Translations under genes and position numbers: made by a program | NCBI GenBank assembly: GCA_028868855.1 | Contig: JAGWTR010000001.1 | Span: 124,001-188,000, forward strand | Direction: 5' to 3' | Length of the DNA: 64,000 bases | Source: Burkholderiales bacterium | GTDB lineage: Bacteria; Pseudomonadota; Gammaproteobacteria; Burkholderiales; Burkholderiaceae_C | Shown here: one piece after another, positions 56,479-64,000 of the stretch | Layout: every line of letters starts with the position of its first letter | How positions within the stretch are numbered: the stretch's first letter is position 1 | Notes under the pieces: generated by a model | Told to the model about the DNA's origin: nothing | The model's database searches: none | Seen by the model: only the letters and a program-made list of their open reading frames with translations

Positions 56479-57049
56479 GAGTCCCCGCAACGCGCTGAAG
56501 CTACTGTATGAACTGTTTGCCTTTGGGTGCTTTAGACGATGACATATGGTCCGCCATGGCGGACGGTAAGGCGCAAATGGCAGCATATAGTCCGCCAAGC
56601 AGGACTAAATGATGGCTTGCTTTGTGGCCTAAGCTACGAGCGCGTTCCAACCAAACCACCCACTCGCCCGGATTCGGCCCACGGTGGCCTTTCGCTTAGG
56701 CTACGTGAACGTCCGTTTAGCAGCGTTTGCGGCCGTTGGCCGCCGCCGGGCGAACTCACGCGGTCTGATACCAAGCCGTCGTTGGCCCCGGCGATGGACG
56801 GGGGATCGAATGGCCGCTTTGCGAGGTACAGCAGCCTTAAGACTTTCACGTGGCGGTTCGCGCTGCGCCAGTGACGGCCTCTCTACGGCTCGCACGCGCG
56901 GCACCGACCTGGAACCGTCTGTGGAAAACCCAAATCGACCGCCTAGAAGCGGTCAGTTGAGAGACTGCTGAGATTGCAGGCGGTCAGCCTGATCGCCTGT
57001 TGCCCTATATTCATCGACCAAAGCCAATGCAGTCACAAAGGGTCGAGCG
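56479..57049. other. gene-free region with palindromes
   Basis: 571 bp where a hipA gene would be expected; no coding sequence of any HipA character was found. It has a perfect palindrome GTCCGCCATGGCGGAC (56549-56564), a related AGTCC/GGACT site (56589-56606), and a 23-bp near-palindrome (56977-56999) ahead of the Shedu gene. Confidence 0.6.
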
Positions 57050-58489
57050 ATGACAAAGAGTTCCGGGGAGCCGCAACAAGCCTACAGCGATAGCGACGTC
57101 CTCGACGCCGCATTCCGCATCGAGCACACCACAGACAACGGCCAGCCGGCCCTGGACCTGTTCCTGCAAACGTTCGAACTCGTTGATCAGGATGCACGGA
57201 TTTGGCACGCCCACCCGGACAGTGCATGGCCGCTGTTGGCGACGATCACGCCAACCAGGATCATCATGCGGCCGATCCATGCGAACCCGCATCGGGTGCA
57301 GTATCTCAATCGGAAGAATGGTCAGTTTGGAATCGTCATATATGAAGACGGCCACGAGAATGACTTGCCGTATGAGGCTGAGGAGGCTGCGCTGAGTATT
57401 GCGGTGCGCTTACCCTATGGGCTGTTCGATTCTCCCGGCAATGGCCTGGGCTTGCCCAAGGATCTTGATGCGGTCTGGCAGACCCTTTCGCGGGTCCAGG
57501 GCACTGAAATTCTGGTTGTCAGCCGCAAACGAGCGACGGCACTCACCGAAGGCGTGATTTGCATTCGCGAAGACGAGATGGACAAGCTCCGTCGCAAGTT
57601 CAATCGGACCAAGACGGCAGGCCGAAAGCTGGTTCGGCAGACCAAGCAAAGCGTGGTACATGACGACGTGCTCACGAAGCTTGATCCTGAGAAGTTCAGG
57701 CGCGTGATCCAAGTCAACCAACCGTTGGTGGAGGTTCGGCGCGAAACAGCGGCCGAGGCCAAACGTCGTGTCCAGGGTGACGGTTGGGGGACTGAAACCG
57801 TTCGCGAGATCGCTCAACGATTACCGAACATAGCCAAGCAAGCACCTCGCGATTTGATGATGCTGCACGCCGAAATCGAGCGTGCAACCCTTGCCGCTGT
57901 GATTGAAAAGTACGACGAGCTGCTCGGAAAGACAACGCAAGAGAGGCACTGGCAAACGTTCTTTGAACAGAACAAGCTCGTGCTCAGCATGGTTTTTGCG
58001 CGCCCGGTGGAGCTATTGCATACCCAGTTCCACGCGAAGCCATCGACTATCACCGGTTCAGGCGCACAGATTGGCGACTTCCTGTTTGGTGAGCTTGGGC
58101 AGGCACTCGCAATCGTGGAAATCAAGAAGCCCGGAACCGAGCTTGCTCAAGGCAAGGCGTACAGGGGCGAAGAGGTATTTGGGCCAAGTGCCGAGCTGAG
58201 CGGCGCGATGACGCAGGTGTTGTACCAACAGAGCGAGCTGCGCCAACGCTGGACGCAGCACACCAGTGATACTGAAGGATTGAGGTCATGGAAGCCAGAT
58301 GTCATCAAGTGCGTCGTAATTGCTGGGTCAACGCCGACGGAGCCGGTCAAGCGCCGGAGCTTTGAGGTCTTTCGCAACTCCTGCAAGGACGTTGAGGTCG
58401 TAACGTTTGATGAGCTGTTGAACAAGCTCAAGCTTCTGCACAAGTATCTGACGCCACCTGAGAAGCCAGCGGATGATGTACCGTTCTAG
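57050..58489 (+). CDS. sduA: Shedu antiphage protein SduA (DUF4263)
   Basis: A 479-aa single-protein defence nuclease. The C-terminal DUF4263 domain (about residues 285-460) has HWQTFFEQNKLVLSMVF near 300, then a PD-(D/E)XK core with Asp343 in AQIGDFLF and Glu357-x-Lys359 in AIVEIKKPG, and a helix with QVLYQQSELRQ. The N-terminal half is the variable sensor of Shedu, beta-rich and without known motif. An AGGG site precedes the ATG. Confidence 0.88.
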   Translation: MTKSSGEPQQAYSDSDVLDAAFRIEHTTDNGQPALDLFLQTFELVDQDARIWHAHPDSAWPLLATITPTRIIMRPIHANPHRVQYLNRKNGQFGIVIYEDGHENDLPYEAEEAALSIAVRLPYGLFDSPGNGLGLPKDLDAVWQTLSRVQGTEILVVSRKRATALTEGVICIREDEMDKLRRKFNRTKTAGRKLVRQTKQSVVHDDVLTKLDPEKFRRVIQVNQPLVEVRRETAAEAKRRVQGDGWGTETVREIAQRLPNIAKQAPRDLMMLHAEIERATLAAVIEKYDELLGKTTQERHWQTFFEQNKLVLSMVFARPVELLHTQFHAKPSTITGSGAQIGDFLFGELGQALAIVEIKKPGTELAQGKAYRGEEVFGPSAELSGAMTQVLYQQSELRQRWTQHTSDTEGLRSWKPDVIKCVVIAGSTPTEPVKRRSFEVFRNSCKDVEVVTFDELLNKLKLLHKYLTPPEKPADDVPF

Positions 58490-58721
58490 TTGGCGAGCCC
58501 AAGATTTCGGCCGGTGAATCGAGCTTGACGAGCCTAGAAGCGGGAGCGAGACGCCACTATCGAAGAATTCTGTCCGCCCGGTCTCGGGTGCGCAGCAGTT
58601 ATACGAGCCACTGCCGGTCGAAGGGCCGGTACTGATTGCAGCCGACGTGCGGGCCGCCAACCGTGACTGACTCACATCAGCTTCTAAGCGCCATGGCAGC
58701 TGCTTCGGCGACCTTGCCGCG

Positions 58722-59054
58722 TTACTTTCTGTGCGCGGCACCACGGCGTGCGATAGCAGCGTTCATGTCCTCAATGGAGGCTCGCTTGGAAGGCCTACCA
58801 AACATGCCTTTGAGTTTCTTGATCTCCGCCAGCCCGTTGAGAGCGTCTCGCTCCTGAACAGGGATCTTCTCAACTTCGCGCATGAAGTCGTCGCTAGCAT
58901 GGCGGCCAGCCATGACAAGGGTGGACATGACTTTGCTAAGTCCATCGGGGTTCCGCGCCGCATCTTCAGGACAGATTCCATCGGGCAGCTGAGGATTTGA
59001 TGTTGCTTGGGCCTGCGGCTTCGGCGTGTGTTTCGGCTCAGTGTTCTTGGGCAT
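58722..59054 (-). CDS. antitoxin-like small protein, no toxin next to it
   Basis: A 110-aa protein with a disordered Lys/Pro/Gln N-terminus and the C-terminal motif LKGMFGRPSKRASIEDMNAA, like the ends of AbrB/VapB-type antitoxins. No toxin gene is adjacent on the same strand. It may be an orphan antitoxin or a phage-derived decoy. Confidence 0.55.
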   Translation of the reverse strand: MPKNTEPKHTPKPQAQATSNPQLPDGICPEDAARNPDGLSKVMSTLVMAGRHASDDFMREVEKIPVQERDALNGLAEIKKLKGMFGRPSKRASIEDMNAAIARRGAAHRK

Positions 59055-59400
59055 ATTTCAATGCTACTCGCACAAGGCGCTTGACGTGTCCCCTGACAGG
59101 GAGGCTACCGTTGCAAGTGTCCGGTATTGCGTGAGTTGGTGTGGAATGTGCTCCCCTTTGAACAGAGAACTGAAGGTCAAGAAACAGGAGAATTTGTCGA
59201 TAACCCCAGGGAGACTCGGGAGCGTGGAGTATGACCTTGAACAAGATGATTGCCGTCAGAAATATCTTGGCTGCCATTACGGCATACCAAAAGGTCAGAT
59301 TAAAGCTTTTGATAAATGCTGTGAAACAGATTTGGTATTCATAGAAGCAAACAAATCAAGCAGTCAATCTAAAAACGGTTAATCAGTTTGGAGTTCTGTC
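59055..59400. other. intergenic stretch, no convincing gene
   Basis: A plus-strand frame to 59382 exists, but its sequence is cysteine-rich and unlike a protein of this genome. Nothing else was seen; the 3' half is A/T-rich. Confidence 0.4.
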
Positions 59401-60906
59401 ATGAGCCACAGCCGTCGAGAACTTGAGACCCAACTTGCGGAACTCGCTGCAGGCAAGCGGGAAAGTGTTAGTGTCGCGCTCAAAGACCGAGTTTCCGGGG
59501 AAGAGAGATACGAAAGGGATAGGGAAGAGCAAAGGCACAGGGACTTGCTGCGCCATCACGAAGCCACGGCTGCCAAGAATGAGTCTCACATGCGGAGGGC
59601 CAATGAAGCCGTTGAAAGGGGCAATGCTCTCCGGGAATATAAGCTTCAGGAGTTAGAGAGGCATCACGAGGAAATTGAACGAATCAAGGAGCAGCAGCTT
59701 GACGACGCTAGGTTAGCGCAGGAAAAGAAACTTGCGCTTGCTCGAGAAGAGAATGAGCGGCAAGACCGGCATCGCTCAAGGATCGAAGAGTTAGAGGAAC
59801 AAAGGCACGAGCGTGAAGAAGAGGCGCTTGAAAACGAAAGGCTTAGATCCAGTCCATGCTACGCATCAGCAAAGGAGTTGGCAAAACTCAGAGAGATCGA
59901 GTTGGAGCAACAAGAATATGCCGTTCTGACCGACTTCTTCGCACGAGCCAACGTTACTGCTGCGGAATTTAACAAAGAGGTCCAGCAAAGCGACGCTAAA
60001 ACTATTGAATTCGAGCAATCGGAGGTCAATAGGAGGCAGAAGGCAATCGATCTGTGCAGGCGAGAAGTTGACGGTCTGATTTTCAAACTGCAATCCGCAA
60101 AGTCAGAATCAGATCGATTCAAGAAGTCACTTGGATTGCTCCGTTATCTCGGGGTTGGGAAAGCCAAACTGATGCTCCTAGAGCAAGAGGTTCACAGACT
60201 GGACGAGCAACTGAGATCGGCACAAGCAAAGGAAATTCAGATAGCTGCATTGGCGCGGTTCCCCCTGAGTCGTATGAGACGAAAGAGGATCAAAGCGTTA
60301 GCAACGTCTTCTCCGGCGATCGAGAACTACAGAAAGCTATTGGATGAGTTGTTTAAGTGGATCCACTCTGAACCGCATACCAGGCGTTTTAGTTGCCTCA
60401 TCAGGGTGAACAAGAGGCATCACGTTGAGGTGGAGTACTCCGTCTGCGTCGCGCTTGATCAGGCGAAAGCAACAGGCGCTGTGAATGTGGCATACCCTCA
60501 GCTTGGCGAGCTTCCGTTTGGCGACGCGCTATTGAAAACCTCGCTCCAGGTGAAGGAGATGGTCAATCCTTTTGTAAGGTTTCCTGACGGAAAGAACGCG
60601 CTGGATTGGCTGGAAATTGCGTGTTCGGTTGGAGAGTTCGATCTCACAAGAGCGCCCTCATCTGCGGCGGAGCTGGCCAGCGTGCCGAACTTGGGCGTTG
60701 ACTTCGTAGAGGAGGACGAGCCCCAAGAAGCCATAGAGAAGGCACTGATCGCCATAAGGTCAAACGACAAAGCGACGGTTTCTCTACTTCAAAAGGAATT
60801 GAGACTCCCCAAGTCAAGGGCTGACGCGCTGATGGAGAGGTTGGAGGACGATGAACTGGTGTCGATGCCAGACTCGTCTGGAACGAGGGTGCTTCTCAAG
60901 GCGTAG
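59401..60906 (+). CDS. coiled-coil protein with FtsK-gamma-like C-terminus
   Basis: A 501-aa protein. Residues about 10-290 are a long, highly charged coiled coil (Glu/Arg/Lys runs such as HHEEIERIKEQQLDDARLAQ). A beta-containing domain follows about 310-430. The end (about 445-495) reads KALIAIRSNDKATVSLLQKE and LRLPKSRADALMERLEDDEL, which fits the winged helix of FtsK gamma that reads KOPS. No ATPase motor is present. It may bind DNA as an SMC-like or toxin-like accessory of the island; function unknown. Confidence 0.7.
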   Translation: MSHSRRELETQLAELAAGKRESVSVALKDRVSGEERYERDREEQRHRDLLRHHEATAAKNESHMRRANEAVERGNALREYKLQELERHHEEIERIKEQQLDDARLAQEKKLALAREENERQDRHRSRIEELEEQRHEREEEALENERLRSSPCYASAKELAKLREIELEQQEYAVLTDFFARANVTAAEFNKEVQQSDAKTIEFEQSEVNRRQKAIDLCRREVDGLIFKLQSAKSESDRFKKSLGLLRYLGVGKAKLMLLEQEVHRLDEQLRSAQAKEIQIAALARFPLSRMRRKRIKALATSSPAIENYRKLLDELFKWIHSEPHTRRFSCLIRVNKRHHVEVEYSVCVALDQAKATGAVNVAYPQLGELPFGDALLKTSLQVKEMVNPFVRFPDGKNALDWLEIACSVGEFDLTRAPSSAAELASVPNLGVDFVEEDEPQEAIEKALIAIRSNDKATVSLLQKELRLPKSRADALMERLEDDELVSMPDSSGTRVLLKA

Positions 60907-60972
60907 AAGTCTGCTTCTAGAGTTGGCTAGGGTGTCGCGGCCGACCAACATGGAGCAACGCTGCGCAGTTGG

Positions 60973-61470
60973 TCAGAATAGTGGTTCTGGCGGTTGTGCC
61001 CCGGGCCTGCGCTTTTTCCACGCTAAACGCCCACGGGAATACTCAGGAAGTTGGGTGCAGTCAACTTCGTACCAACTGTTTGGTCCCAGGGCCTGTGTGA
61101 ACATCCCCTCAATTAGATCTAAGAGAGTTTGAAGACAGCAGTCCAGGTCATCGTCTGACGGTTCATGCCATAAGCTCCCAAAAACACCTTCCAACATATG
61201 CACGGGAACTATGTAGAAATGCTCACGATCTTGATTGATCCGGTGTTCGTGTAGCTTTTTGTGTGCAATGTCTTCAGCGAAAGCCATATTGGACACGCAC
61301 CAAACTCGCTCGTATAAAAACGGGAAGGCACTAGCCGTCCCACTAAGCTGTGTCCGTCGCTGCTCTGGATCAATTGACAGACCAACTTTGATTTCGTTCT
61401 GATTCGCCGAGTTGAGGGTGCGCAACACATAAACGAAACCGGGGCCTGTCTGATCTTCCCTGTAAGCCAT
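60973..61470 (-). CDS. GIY-YIG (T5orf172/MUG113-like) nuclease
   Basis: A 165-aa protein with a GIY-YIG domain: GFVYVLRTLNSANQNEIKVG near residues 11-30, the Arg in DPEQRRTQLSG, and the Glu/His helix MAFAEDIAHKKLHEHRI near 65, followed by EHFYIVP. It stands alone on the minus strand near the island edge. Single-domain members are frequent in phages and islands; the substrate is unknown. Confidence 0.8.
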   Translation of the reverse strand: MAYREDQTGPGFVYVLRTLNSANQNEIKVGLSIDPEQRRTQLSGTASAFPFLYERVWCVSNMAFAEDIAHKKLHEHRINQDREHFYIVPVHMLEGVFGSLWHEPSDDDLDCCLQTLLDLIEGMFTQALGPNSWYEVDCTQLPEYSRGRLAWKKRRPGAQPPEPLF

Positions 61471-61773
61471 AGCTTTCCTTCAATTCACACACTGAATCCG
61501 GTGTCGCGATGTGTGCATATTGATGCCCATTATCTTGGCATTGACCACGAATCGCTTGAGATTGCCGGTCGGAAATTCAAGCATAGCAAGCGCCACCAGC
61601 GACCAACTCGGAAGGCGACACGACGCGCCTTCTAAGACCTCAGTCGCCATAGCTCTGCGCCATCGACCGACACTGAGGCGTTCGCCGCAGCATCCTCCCC
61701 CGAGGCTTGCCCAGACCCGCTCTCTGACTGTGCACGTTCGTGGCCTGGGTATCGCTGCCGGGCAGGTATCCCA
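61471..61773. other. junction region without gene
   Basis: About 300 bp; a plus-strand frame (61511-61948) is Arg/Ser/Pro-rich and looks like chance. The island's right boundary probably lies here. Confidence 0.4.
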
Positions 61774-61953
61774 CTACCCTAAACTGCTGTTCCAAGTGGC
61801 CCCCTCCCATACGGCAGCACCCAGCTTGGCACGGTCACTCGCGTCGGCCGCCTCAAGCTGTGTATCAGATTGGTGGACTTGCTCTTCGTTTACATGGGCA
61901 TACAGCACTGAGGTCAACAAAATCCACCGAGTTCCCCTGCCGATCTGACTCAA
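61774..61953 (-). pseudogene. remnant of a HlyD-family adaptor
   Basis: A short minus-strand frame directly after the type I ABC transporter gene. It contains VNEEQVHQSDTQLEAADASD, then RAKLGAAVWEGA, resembling the lipoyl half-motif and following helix of HlyD adaptors (V..GQ.V..GD.L.ELD...AD). Only about 50 residues are left. The adaptor is expected here in lapBC/rtxBD operons, so decay after island insertion is inferred. Confidence 0.4.
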
Positions 61954-61967
61954 GCTGATTCAGCTAG

Positions 61968-64000
61968 CTACCCTAGCTTCAAGTGTCCGTCGACCTTGAG
62001 GTTGGGGGGTACGCGGTGGGTGATAAAGAGCACAGTCACCTTTCCTGCAAGGCCGTTGACGGCGTCGGCAACGTGCTCGGCGGACACAGGGTCCAGGCTG
62101 GCGACGGCTTCATCAAAGATCAGCACGCGTGGGCGCTTGAGCAGCGCCCTGGCAATGGCCACCCGCTGGCGTTGCCCGCCAGAAAGGCCTGCGCCGCGTT
62201 CCCCGACCACTGTCTGGTAGCCCTGCGGGAGGTTCTCGATCACCTCATGGATGCCTGCGAGCCCGCAGGCGTATACGACCTGCTCCATGGTGACATCCGC
62301 AGATACGGACATGAGGTTTTCAATCAACGTGCCAGAAAAGAGCACGCTCTCTTGAGGCACGACGCCAAACTGCGACCGGATCTCGTTGACGGTCATGCTG
62401 CGCGTATCGCGCTTGTCCAACCGCACCGTGCCCTTGTAGTCCGGGTACAGTCCCAGGAGTACCTTGGCAAGCGTGCTCTTACCGCAGCCCGAAGGACCGG
62501 TGATCAGTAAGACTTGCCCTGGTCCAACGCTGAACGAAAGGTCCTCATAAAGCGGCGGGCGGTCCGGTGAGTAGGAGAACGACAGCCGGTCGACGACAAC
62601 GGCGCCCTTAATCCCGCCCGCCGAACTCACACGGCTGCTGTAGCGTTCGATAGGCTGGTTGACGATCTCGCCCAACATCTTTGCCGAGATCCGCACCTGT
62701 TGCAGCTCTTGCCACATGCCGGCGACCTTGAGCAAGGGCTGGGTTACACGCTGCGCAAACATCTGGAAGGCCACGAGCATGCCGATGGTGACGTCTGAGC
62801 CGGTCATGGCCCAGTAGGCCCCCAGGCACAGCACTGAGACGTTCATCAGCTGCTCGGTTGTCTGCATGAAGGTGGTGTACCCGCTCGCAAACTCCCTCAG
62901 CTTGAGCGACGCGTCCAGTTGCGCCTCATTGAGAACCTGGAACTGCCGCCCAACGTGCCCCTCGAGCTGCAGGCACTTGAGCGTTTCCACCGCGCTCACT
63001 CTTTCCGTCACGAAGCCCTGCACCTGGGCGGCCAGTTGCATGGACTCATTGGCCCGCGCGCGCAGAACAGGGCCAACAAGAAAGCTAGAGCCGACCATGA
63101 TGGTGAGGAAAATAGCCACGACACCGGTGAGCGCGCTGCTGTAGCTCAGCATGAGGGCCAGAAAAATGAACATGAAGGGCAGCTCCAGCGCGCCTAGCAG
63201 GAAAGCGCCTGCGCTGAATTCACGGATGCGCTCCACACCGTGGATCTTGTTGATCAGCGTACCGGTGGGGCGGCTCGTGAAATAGCCTAAAGGCAACTGC
63301 AGCAGGTGCGTCAACACACGCTGCGACAGCTCGGCATCGACGACATTGGCCAAGCGCAGCAACAGCTTTTGCCGCAGCCATGTCATGGTTCCCGAGAACA
63401 GGGCCATGAGCCCCACCCCGACGCCCAACGCGATGAGCGTGCTGATCGCCTGGTTTGTGATGACCTTGTCCACGATGGCTTGGGTCGCCAAGGGAAAGGC
63501 CAGCCCGACGATGCTGACCATCAACGAGGCCGAAAGAATGTCCCGCACAACCTTTTTACGCGCAAAGAACGATCGCGCGAACCAGCGCCAGCCAAACCGC
63601 TCCAGCTCCGATTCGTCGCGCGGGACATCGACGCGCAAGCACAGCAATCCAAACTGCTTTGACTGCCTCTCAAGCTCATCGAGCGCGGCTTGAGCAGGCG
63701 CTGACGCGCCGGCCGCCAGAACCTGGAATTGCCCGTCTTGCTCGCCCAGGATCAAAGAGGGGCGAACCTGCTCACCGTCTTGGAAAAACACGAGCCAACG
63801 GCAGGCCGCCTGGCTGCGGGACTGCTCCAGCATCTGGGCCACGTTAGAGGGCTCAGGGACGAAGCCCACATCTTGCAGGGCCGCCTTCAAGTCCGGTAGA
63901 CCCACCTGGGCCGCCAGGTCCAGCTTCGGGCCGGGGCGGCGCAAAGCATGAGCAAGCCCACCGATCAGCCATGCAGCATCAGTGCGCGAAATGACCGGCT
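61968..64000 (-). CDS. type I secretion ABC transporter (LapB/RtxB type), N-terminus beyond window
   Basis: An inner-membrane ABC exporter for RTX proteins or adhesins. The reading frame is open to the right edge (at least 675 residues). The first 150 visible residues form a C39-like domain without the catalytic Cys in view, then six membrane segments (about residues 170-450). The ATPase has Walker A ITGPSGCGKSTLAKVLLG, signature GAGLSGGQRQRVAIARAL, Walker B VLIFDEAVASLD and the H-loop FITHRVP. Its adaptor gene downstream appears decayed. Confidence 0.92.
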   Translation of the reverse strand, partial: PVISRTDAAWLIGGLAHALRRPGPKLDLAAQVGLPDLKAALQDVGFVPEPSNVAQMLEQSRSQAACRWLVFFQDGEQVRPSLILGEQDGQFQVLAAGASAPAQAALDELERQSKQFGLLCLRVDVPRDESELERFGWRWFARSFFARKKVVRDILSASLMVSIVGLAFPLATQAIVDKVITNQAISTLIALGVGVGLMALFSGTMTWLRQKLLLRLANVVDAELSQRVLTHLLQLPLGYFTSRPTGTLINKIHGVERIREFSAGAFLLGALELPFMFIFLALMLSYSSALTGVVAIFLTIMVGSSFLVGPVLRARANESMQLAAQVQGFVTERVSAVETLKCLQLEGHVGRQFQVLNEAQLDASLKLREFASGYTTFMQTTEQLMNVSVLCLGAYWAMTGSDVTIGMLVAFQMFAQRVTQPLLKVAGMWQELQQVRISAKMLGEIVNQPIERYSSRVSSAGGIKGAVVVDRLSFSYSPDRPPLYEDLSFSVGPGQVLLITGPSGCGKSTLAKVLLGLYPDYKGTVRLDKRDTRSMTVNEIRSQFGVVPQESVLFSGTLIENLMSVSADVTMEQVVYACGLAGIHEVIENLPQGYQTVVGERGAGLSGGQRQRVAIARALLKRPRVLIFDEAVASLDPVSAEHVADAVNGLAGKVTVLFITHRVPPNLKVDGHLKLG

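Noticed and set aside
56539..56874. 111-codon plus-strand frame
   Set aside because: Runs through palindromic, low-complexity DNA; composition and start do not support a gene.
56479..57049. hipA toxin after the HipB-like gene
   Set aside because: No frame with kinase or HipA motifs; the first in-frame ATG runs only eight codons.
59026..59382. 118-codon plus-strand frame
   Set aside because: Cys-rich, no proper start context, overlaps the antitoxin-like gene start; likely chance.
61774..61920. tyrosine integrase C-terminus (LYAHV resembles the active-site Tyr region)
   Set aside because: The rest of the fragment fits a HlyD lipoyl/helix segment better and the gene next to it is its usual partner.
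32146..61967. CRISPR array or Cas genes associated with the Tn7-like module
   Set aside because: Only four short repeats at 32.2-32.4 kb, one inverted and unevenly spaced; no cas-like protein in the window.

Overview
The first 31.5 kb looks like the chromosome of a GC-rich betaproteobacterium, most likely in or near the Comamonadaceae (Burkholderiales). The grounds are gene content and order: petABC followed by sspAB, a DUF1631 gene, rapZ-recN-nadK back to back with a divergent hrcA, and the style of the tRNA genes. No species is claimed.

Layout, core part (1-31.5 kb): the end of pdxA; a DUF1631 gene; mscL; the cytochrome bc1 operon petABC; sspA-sspB; tRNA-Thr with a terminator; a TolC-type outer membrane protein with a PCMT-family gene; an RND efflux pair under a TetR repressor with its palindromic operator; a set of fatty-acid and acyl-CoA genes (thioesterase, acyl-CoA ligase, ABC binding protein, FadB-type two-domain enzyme, acyl-CoA dehydrogenase, Dabb protein, two SDRs and an MDR reductase); then rapZ-recN-nadK and divergent hrcA.

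Boundary (31.5-32.4 kb): a tRNA(CAU) gene, read here as tRNA-Ile2, is split in its anticodon loop by a compact 264-nt group I intron. About 220 bp upstream lies an identical but intron-less and truncated 5' half of the same tRNA. The stretch between them carries three TTGCTAC boxes and looks like the scar of an old integrative element. About 30 bp after the tRNA end, four copies of a 13-bp repeat begin, leading into a Tn7-like transposition module on the minus strand (TniQ/TnsD-type protein, TnsC-type ATPase, and a fused TnsA-TnsB transposase).

Accessory part (37.7-61.9 kb): a defence-rich island. It holds a DUF6471-like regulator; a LexA-like S24 repressor with a consensus SOS box; small unknown genes of lower GC; a nuclease-NACHT protein; an EcoRI-family adenine methylase overlapping a DUF262-HNH nuclease; and a four-gene cassette (1041-aa unknown protein, 1293-aa SF2-like helicase, PIN protein, convergent XRE-ImmA/IrrE protein), which is the best candidate here for an undescribed system. 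It also holds an orphan HipB-like regulator under three palindromes at 27-bp pitch, a Shedu SduA protein, an antitoxin-like protein, a coiled-coil protein ending in an FtsK-gamma-like winged helix, and a GIY-YIG nuclease.

The right edge is a type I secretion ABC transporter that runs off the window. Its downstream adaptor seems reduced to a short HlyD-like remnant, which puts the island boundary near 61.5-61.8 kb. No complete integrase, CRISPR array or second transposon end was found in the window.
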